Below, piece after piece: positions 57,172 to 64,000 of a DNA stretch of 64,000 bases; position 1 is the stretch's first letter, and every line of letters begins with the position of its first letter. Origin of the DNA: Tenebrio molitor (taxonomy: Eukaryota; Arthropoda; Insecta; Coleoptera; Tenebrionidae); the NCBI RefSeq assembly GCF_963966145.1, contig NC_091046.1:17050001-17114000 (forward strand), in the 5' to 3' direction. The notes beneath the pieces were generated by a model. The model had not been told where the DNA came from. It was given only the letters and a program-made list of their open reading frames with translations, and did no database searches. The position numbers and the translations under genes are program-made.

Positions 57172-59706
57172 GAAGTGCAGTTTGTAACCCGAGGGTTCTA
57201 CAGAGCACCGAGGCTAAAAATCAATCACTCCCGAGGTGTATATAAAGTCTGTCTCAATTCTAAATTTCCACCAACACTGCATTCTACGTTGGAAATACAA
57301 CCGGCAAAATTGTTTGGTGAAAAATGCGTCAGATTGTATTTGTTAGGTTATCTGTCAATTTCCGTTTTTACAACTCAAAATCTTAGAATAAAGGAAAAGA
57401 ACGAAAACCTTTTTTTTTAAATGCAGCAAGTAAGTCAGTAAAAAATCGAATTCTAAAAGCAAAATAAACTTATGAACTAATTTGAATGTTTTCGAATCAT
57501 GTTTATAAAACAATTATATTGCCAACTTTGGTTATAAGAATCCCCAATTTAGAAATATTTTTATTTTGCCAACATAATTCAACAGGTGGTGAAAATTTAG
57601 AATTGAGACAAACTATACTATTTTTTGCACGACCCAACGATTTTAATTGAAAAAAGCCGAAAGCTTTTACATTGTAATGATCTGAAAACATTACTTTTTC
57701 CGCCAAATATTCGAACCTGCGCAAAACGGTAACAAATGTGGTCATAATCGTCATCATCGTCATCGAAGCGGAGGAGCCCTACGTTGTATTTTTCCTTTGG
57801 CGGAAAAAGGTTCGGAATGCAAACGATGAGGGTTCCAGTTGGAAGAGTACCGCAAATAAAACACACATGTGAGGGACGCAAAATACCTTTTATTAAAATG
57901 CCTGTAATAACTTCGATTAAAAAAAAAATGAAACGAATACAAAAGGACAGAAAATAGGTAAGTTTAACGGAGTACAAGGAATTAACTAGTTGAGTACATT
58001 ACAAAGATAAACGACAAAATGAATGCAGCTATATTTAAAATAACAGAAAACGGGTACATGATGGATAAAATGACAGGTTAGTGCTTGCAAAACAAGTAAA
58101 CAAATTATAATACAGTTATTACAGTTATTAATGACAAAAACAATGTTTAATTCGGAACTACGCGGTCAAGGTACGCCAACGGGAGCTTAGAGCTGGAGGT
58201 AACAAACTTTCGGCCGCGAGGGGAAATAATCGGAATCGTCTTGAAACCAAGCGACATTTATAGGTACTCGGGGTATCGCGTGTCGGACTACTGTTTACCG
58301 ACCAATTCCGAGTGATATAAGCGTTCGGGGTTGTACGATGAGCTTCTCAGAGTCGCGTAGAGCTAGGCCTGTTCCACCTTCCCCAACCAACCGTTTACCG
58401 ACAAACCCCCGAGGTCCCTATAACTGCGACGGGGGCTTCACGTCAACATCCCAGAGCCGCGTACAGCAGGACTTGGTTCGCCTCCGCTAACGGTCTTACA
58501 TAACCTTCGCCCCCACAGAAATTTGACTAAACAACGCCCTGACCCCCTGAATGCCACCTAGCCCCCATAGGATCGTACTTACGACATTTGAAATTTAACT
58601 CATCCGAAATCTAACGGTGTCTAGCAACAACACAAAGAAAAACCCGAGTTTAATGCCATAGAAGAAAGCGTAACATTAGACAATGATAAATTCAACAAAA
58701 GACAACGCAACATTAAGCAATTATAAAATAAAAGAGACAAAGCGCAACATTAAAGAATTGATCAAATAAAAGAGAACAAAGCGCGAAGTTAATTAAACAA
58801 CGATAGAATAAAACCGCTTCAAATGGCACAAATATCAGTAAACAACATAAATAACCAATACGATAATCGCTGGTAATGCTAAACGAAAAGTGGCGGGCCG
58901 AGTGCCGTTAGAAGTTAGAACATGTTAGCGAAAGACAAAAACAAAATGGACGCCCGTGATTCGGACGATGGCTACTAATTTTCGAAACTAACGGATTGCC
59001 TGAAAATTGAACCTCCCGGAAGAAACTTAGGGATAACGCTTAAAATTAACAAATGGGCGCTTCTCGAAAGAAACAGCATGCAAGAAAATGAAAGCTACTA
59101 CATACCCTTACCACGTGGTCCTGGTCCCAAAAAAAAAACAAAAAAAGGACAACTAACGTGGGATAAATTACCCGGGGTGGATTAAAAGGCCGGATTCTTC
59201 ACGGGGACACAAAATATCTACTCGGGACGGTAGTGTATCTGATTCAGATTTAACTTACAAATTTTGGAATATGGATCGCTCTTCGCAAGGTGTGTTCGTT
59301 TCGAAAAACCAAACAAAAAGTGCCCTCTCCCTTCAACCACGCGCGCGAGAGACCGCTTCACCCCCGCTATATTTCCGCTCTCCGTGTTGCCAACTCCCCA
59401 GGATTACCAACCCCATCCCTTAGTTCCTAGTCTAGCCGCTAGTACCTTCACATTTGGCGCGCTCTCGTTGCGGTACCGGGAATTAAAAATTTAAATTTTA
59501 AACTGGGTCACTACAACATTATTTTTAACTGTCAACATGAGACTTAACTTGACAGTTAACAATAATTTAAAAACCGTCGGCTTTTTTCAATTAAAACCAT
59601 TGGGTCGTACAAAAAGTAGTGTATACATCTCGGGGGTGCATAATTTTTACCCAGGGTGCTTTGTAGAACCCTTGGGCTTCGCCCTCGAGCTACAAATTGC
59701 ACCTCG
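57172..59706. repeat. Inverted repeat family bounding a GC-richer block
   Basis: 57172-57250 (GCAGTTTGTAACCCGAGGGT, TCTACAGAGCACC) is an inverse relative of 59625-59706. 57612-57662 (TTTAATTGAAAAAAGCCGA) is an inverse relative of 59577-59630, and 57248-57289 of 57568-57617. Several termini of one family are thus arranged head to head; whether they form one transposon is unclear. Confidence 0.5.
58150..58800. repeat. GC-richer diverged tandem repeats
   Basis: Two units of about 100 bp start at GTTTACCGAC near 58290 and 58392, each with CAGAG(T/C)CGCGTA. Downstream, three units of about 40 bp share AAAGCGCAACATTAA and AAATAAAAGAGA-like blocks (58660-58800). No coding frame. Confidence 0.55.
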
Positions 59707-59748
59707 GTTAAAAAAAATATGACATAAAAATGTACATATCATAATCAT

Positions 59749-62434
59749 TAGGGCCCGGATTTTAGGCAAAATGGACTATTTTTATTTTTTAAGGCACATG
59801 TATGAAACTTGTCTATAAATGATTTCTGGCTTAATTAGAGTAATTAGAGCCATATTTGATTCTGCCTATTCGGCCTAAAATGCCCTTTAAATACCTATTT
59901 TACCTTTTAACTGCCTGAACATGCCTAAAATGACCAAAAATCAATTTCATTTTTGCGGTTTTTTCCCAATTTTCGAATTCTGGGAAGTTTACGGTATTGA
60001 AAATGTAAAAGTGGTACCTCAATAAAATTTACAATGCTTTATGATTTTAAAATTTAAGGAGATGTAATTACTGAAATGTACAAAGTGCAGTACAATACAG
60101 GAATTACTTTTTCGCTTTTACGGTTGGGACCATGATGTCAGCGGTAAATACTCCGACAATACCTAAGTACCACAAACCATGAGACTGGACTGGCATAAAT
60201 TACAGAGTTTATCTGTTTGCCTCTGTTCGAAGGGGTGCAGGTATACGCGGTCTAATGTTTTCTGATACTTAGGTATTGTTAGAAGCTTTAACGTTTATAA
60301 AATGGTCCTTGCCATAAAAACGAAAATTAAAATCCCGAAGTGAAACAATAAGAGAAACCTTAAGGGTGTCATTTTCTAAAAATTTAAGAAATATAAAATT
60401 AACCATCTCCTCTGAAATTTGGTGGGAGACGTAAATATAAGCATTACAAATTTGTCATTTCTCGTTTACTTTATCTCCGTGCAGTGGTCGTGTTTCTTGT
60501 GAACCTGTTTAAAGTGAACATAATGCCGAAACAAAAAATTAGTTTACGCGAAAAAATATTACAGTGGACAAGCAAGAAAGATTTATATGAAATAAAATCA
60601 ACCCGAGAAATGTTTTGTAAAGCTTGTGGTAAACTGGTAAGTTAAGCATAATTAAAAATATGTCATTTTATATTTTTTACTTATTTGAAAATTTTATTTT
60701 TTGTAGTTTATATGCGAAAAAAAATGTCACTTGCAACAGCATGAGCAAACGGCCATCCATAAAGAGAACATTATGACACCGCTTCGGCAAACGTTGCTGA
60801 CACAGAACTTGGAGGAATCGGCAAATAGTACATTCAATATGGAACTTTGTAACGTCTTTTTAGCTGCCAATATACCATGGCACAAACTACAAAATCCTGC
60901 GTTTCAGAATTTTCTGACAAAATATTGTGGTAGAAAAATTCCGGATGAGTCTACTTTACGGAAAAATTATTTACCAAAATGCTACAAAGATGTATGAACA
61001 TACTATCTTTTAATATTTAATTTAAAATTATTTTCACTTTTAGACTATTGACCGCATTCGGAATGAGCTGGATCCTTTTAACATATGGGTTTAACACTTG
61101 GGCGATATGTGGCGAATTGTCTGGTTGGGAAACTTTCAGAAGATGAACCTGGAAAATCTTATCTTTTGGCGTCTAAACAATTAGAAAGAACAAATCATGA
61201 GACAATAGCTAGATTCGTAAATCAATCTTTAGGTAAGGGTTTTTCACTTTTTTAAATTTATTTTGATTTAAAATTTCTATGCGTAGAAATCTTGTGGAGT
61301 ACCAGAGTTGTTGCTGAAAAGTTTCTTTTGTTTGTAACGGATGGAGCACCATATATGATAAAATCTGGTAGACACCTTAAGGTGTTTTATCCAAAAATTG
61401 TGCATGTCACATGCTTAGCGCATGCTTTAAATCTAGTGGCTGAAAAAATTCGCTATCAATATGAAGATGTGGATAATTTAATTTCGAACGTGAAAAAAAT
61501 TTTCGTTAAGGCACCTTTGAGAGTTGAAATGTACAAAGAAAAACTAAAAGAAATGCCACTGCCTCCACAGCCAATTTTAACACGATGGGGAACATGGCTT
61601 CAGGCTGCTATGTTTTACAGCGAACACTTTGATTCCATTAAAGAAGTAAGTATATAAAAGATAAGCAAATTAATTGATTGTTAAACTGTTTTTAACTACT
61701 CACAGGTTGTCATGTCCTTTGATGGAAGTTCTGCTGTTGCTATTCAAAAAGCACAGTCTATAATGAAGAAACCCGGAATAAAAAACCAATTAATTTATGT
61801 TCGCAGTAATTTTAAAATAATCTGCGAAAGTATTACTCAATTGGAAAAAAATGGGTTACCTTTAACCGATTCAATCAAAATTGTTGAAAACGTATTTACC
61901 TCCCTAAAAAAATCTCCAGGCCCTGTAGCAGCAGTAGCATTAAAAAAACTTGAAGATGTTACTGAAAAAAATCCTGGATACAAATTTCTTCTAGAATTGG
62001 CAAGAATTTTTAGAGGTGAAGATGTGCCGGAACATGACACCAAAATGGAAGAAATTTATTACAAATTTGCGCCCATTACCTCTTGCGAGGTAGAAAGAAG
62101 TTTTTCAAAATATAAGTCCATTTTGGTGGATAACCGACAATGTTTTAAAGTAGAAAATTTAGAGCAATATCTTGTATGCAATGTAAATACGTAACAATGT
62201 AAATAACTAACAAACTTGTAGTATTGTATATTAATTAATAAAAAATAATTAGTAAATATCTTGTTGTGTGTACCTACTTAAAACTTTAAAAACACATTTT
62301 TTAATTTAATTAACCACAACTTTAAGGACCTAGTATGGCTTATTTTCAGTTTTTAAGGGACTATTTGCAGTAGTTTAAGGGACTATTTTAGGCACCTATT
62401 TCCGACTTTTTAATTGCCTAAAATCCGGGCCCTA
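59749..62434 (+). mobile_element. hAT-type DNA transposon, precise ends
   Basis: Perfect 21-bp inverted repeats starting TAGGGCCCGGATTTTAGGC, with an exact 8-bp target duplication ATAATCAT at 59741-59748 and 62435-62442. Subterminal GCCTAAAATG-like motifs and AAGGGACTATTT repeats occur near both ends. It encloses a multi-exon transposase gene. Confidence 0.95.
60523..62194 (+). pseudogene. hAT transposase gene, one disabling deletion
   Basis: Five exons: 60523-60636, 60707-60991, 61044-61232, 61287-61645, 61706-62194 (stop TAA), with introns of 52-70 bp and GT/AG ends. The N-terminus has a BED-like zinc finger split by intron 1 (FCKACGKL, then FICEKKCHLQQHEQTAIH). The core has FLLFVTDGAPYMIKSGR, HVTCLAHALNLVAEKI and LTRWGTWLQAA, and the C-terminal hAT dimerisation motif is CEVERSFSKYKSILVDNR. 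In exon 3 the frame breaks right after ELDPFNIWV (TAA at 61092) and resumes two bases shifted as [16 protein letters not shown] short deletion has therefore removed the segment where the first catalytic Asp is expected. All other exons are open. Confidence 0.88.
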
Positions 62435-62442
62435 ATAATCAT

Positions 62443-62938
62443 AAAAGATTGAGTTGGCTATGCTTTTTTTTCCACTTTACTCCCTACAATTAGGGAATAA
62501 AGTCGCTCATTATTTCGACATCATGCAAATAATAATTTCAATTTCAAAAACTCTAAATAAAAAATTAATTCACAGGAAATAATTCTGTGACTTGTTAATA
62601 GTTAATAGTGTTTTAGATAGCATTTTATCCACGCAAGAATTTTTAACCGCGAGTGCGAACGCACGAGCGTTTAATATTCTTAAGTGGATAAAATGCGACT
62701 AAAACACGAATGCAATATAACGTTTTATCCACAATTACAGCGATTTAAAATCAGAATCGCCAAAATTTCATCTCATGTCATCAAAAAATGATTTGACATT
62801 CATTACACTCTGACAGCGGATGTCACCTCAAAAATCATTGAAATTAACTAAAAAACATGGGAGGTGTTGAATAGTCGCTATTTATTTTTGATTGTTTATC
62901 GACTCCATTTGTACAAAACGGTGTGCAAGTTGGTGAAA
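62443..62938. other. Unassigned DNA with a foldback
   Basis: 62609-62707 is a near-palindrome (GTGTTTTAGATAGCATTTTA, GTGGATAAAATGCGACTAAA). The rest is AT-rich with no gene. Confidence 0.5.
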
Positions 62939-64000
62939 ATGGAAGAAAGTGATCCTGTTCCTGAGACAATTCTTGAGGAAGCTGAAGAAGCGACTCGCCA
63001 GTTATTGCCTGCGAAGTCCAGGGAACATTATGAAAAAGTATTTTCAGAATTTAATGATTGGAAAGAAGAACGGGGGGTAATGACAATAAATGAGGAAGTT
63101 CTGCTATCGTATTTCTTAAATTTGAAGAAGAGGTATGCAATTTCATCCATGTGGTCGAAGTACTCGATGCTGAAGGCCGCTATAAAGGTCTATAAAAACA
63201 TAGACATTGGAAAATATAGTAAGCTCATGGCCTATCTGAAGAATCAGTCAAGAGGATACAGGCCGAAGAAAGCTGAAGTATTGGAAAGAACACACGTGGA
63301 AGAGGGCTTGCGATAAAGAATATTTGATGATCAAGGTAATCTCTGTCATTACATAGACATTGTATATAATAAATTTTGGAATATGTTAGGGTGCATTAAT
63401 AATGGGGGTGTCTGGTGCCTGTCGATGCTGTGAGCTGACAAATTTGAAAATCAGTGATGTAGAAGACAGGGTATGCGCCCCTGTCTTCTACATTCTGTCT
63501 TCTACCTGACCTGACCTGACCTGATTGTTTCGATACCAGATACCAAGACGGGCGTTTCACGAAAATTCACAATTCTAGAAGAAGGATTTTCTATCAACAC
63601 TGGAGAAGTGTAGGAAATACATGTCCTTACGTCCGAAGAAGTTATCCATTGAGAGATTCTTTTTACGATACGCTAAGCAAAAATGTACATCGCAACCTGT
63701 TGGAATTAACACTTTATCGAAAGTTCCTTCAATAGTTGCTTCGTTTTTGAATCTGGCGAACGCAGAAGCTTATACCGGCCATTGTACGAGTATGAGGCGC
63801 ACTTCAACAACTTTACTGGCCAATGGAGGTGCTAATCTTACAACAATTAAACGACATGGTGGGTGGAGGAGCTCCGCCATAGCAGAAACTTATATCGAAG
63901 ATTCTGTATGTAATAAGCTTGATATCTCAAGGAAAATCCAAGGTTCTCCTGGTACTAGTCGTTCCTTACTAGAGACGTCCATTGTTCCTACAACTACTAT
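62939..64000 (+). pseudogene. Crypton-like tyrosine recombinase, broken, runs off the window
   Basis: Starts MEESDPVPETILEEAEEATR. The N-terminal SAM-like core-binding domain reads LPAKSREHYEKVFSEFNDWK and LNLKKRYAISSMWSKYSMLK up to a stop at 63314. The catalytic domain follows in other frames: MGVSGACRCCELTNLKISDV (catalytic Arg), IPDTKTGVSRKF, then after a frameshift near 63605 KYMSLRPKK, YTGHCTSMRRTSTTLLANGG (His/Arg), IKRHGGWRSS and ETYIEDS (Tyr nucleophile). The catalytic R, H, R, H/W and Y positions look present, but the frame is broken at least twice. A hairpin and CTGAC repeats are inserted at 63462-63525. Confidence 0.75.
63462..63528. repeat. 13-bp-stem hairpin followed by (CTGAC)n
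   Basis: GTAGAAGACAGGG and CCCTGTCTTCTAC are separated by 7 nt. They are followed by a second TCTTCTAC and four CTGAC/CTGAT units. Confidence 0.8.

Noticed and set aside
57503..57977. Candidate small - strand gene (86-119 codons)
   Set aside because: Frames overlap repeat copies and simple TCATCG repeats. No domain or splice support.
60731..62194. hAT transposase as a domesticated host gene
   Set aside because: It is bounded by perfect TIRs and target duplications and carries a frame-shifting deletion, so it is an ordinary defective transposon.
63440..63530. CRISPR-like repeats
   Set aside because: Only a short hairpin and pentanucleotide repeats within a eukaryotic transposon; no spaced repeats.

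Overview
The window reads as AT-rich insect nuclear DNA, probably from a beetle, although the order is inferred only from the transposon flora and very short introns. Four conserved cellular genes occupy the first 39.3 kb. They could be rebuilt exon by exon, with phases agreeing at every junction. The last 24.7 kb holds no cellular gene that I can recognise and is almost wholly mobile-element debris.

Layout of genes. (1) On the + strand, 1483-15240 is the C-terminal part of the citron Rho-interacting kinase orthologue (sticky): C1, PH and CNH domains and a Pro/Ser-rich tail, in 12 exons. The kinase domain and coiled coil lie to the left of the window. (2) On the - strand, 27085-19298 is the orthologue of F-box protein FBXO28 (5 exons, 416 aa). 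(3) Mcm10 (26690-24478, 2 exons, 719 aa) lies on the same strand, entirely inside FBXO28 intron 1, with its start codon only 300 bp downstream of the F-box exon. (4) On the - strand, 39247-28361 is Uba1, the E1 ubiquitin-activating enzyme (5 exons, 1043 aa, all landmarks present). The genes cover cytokinesis, SCF-type ubiquitin ligation, DNA replication and ubiquitin activation. They share no obvious pathway beyond FBXO28 and Uba1 both serving ubiquitination.

Introns are strongly bimodal. Most are 49-90 bp, while a few are 1.1-7.2 kb, and every one of the large introns is filled with nested transposons. Sticky intron 4 holds an old R2/R4-type LINE and a stack of three inverted-repeat elements that enclose a MITE and a tRNA-derived SINE. 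Uba1 introns 1, 3 and 4 are inflated by elements inserted in elements.

Mobile elements. Many are Tc1/mariner-type MITEs with CAGGGTG-like ends next to TA. There are at least five degenerate mariner-like transposases, a Tc1-like transposase (54.4-55.4 kb), a hAT-type element with precise ends and 8-bp target duplication (59749-62434), LINE fragments, two SINE copies and a Crypton-like tyrosine recombinase running off the right edge. A 2.5-kb element with about 700-bp inverted repeats (16588-19084) encloses a broken gene of an uncharacterised invertebrate multicopy family. This element is the best candidate for something not well described. Other striking structures are a 905-bp near-palindrome apparently made from two mariner 3' ends, and a 30-bp perfect palindrome flanked by 11-bp direct repeats.
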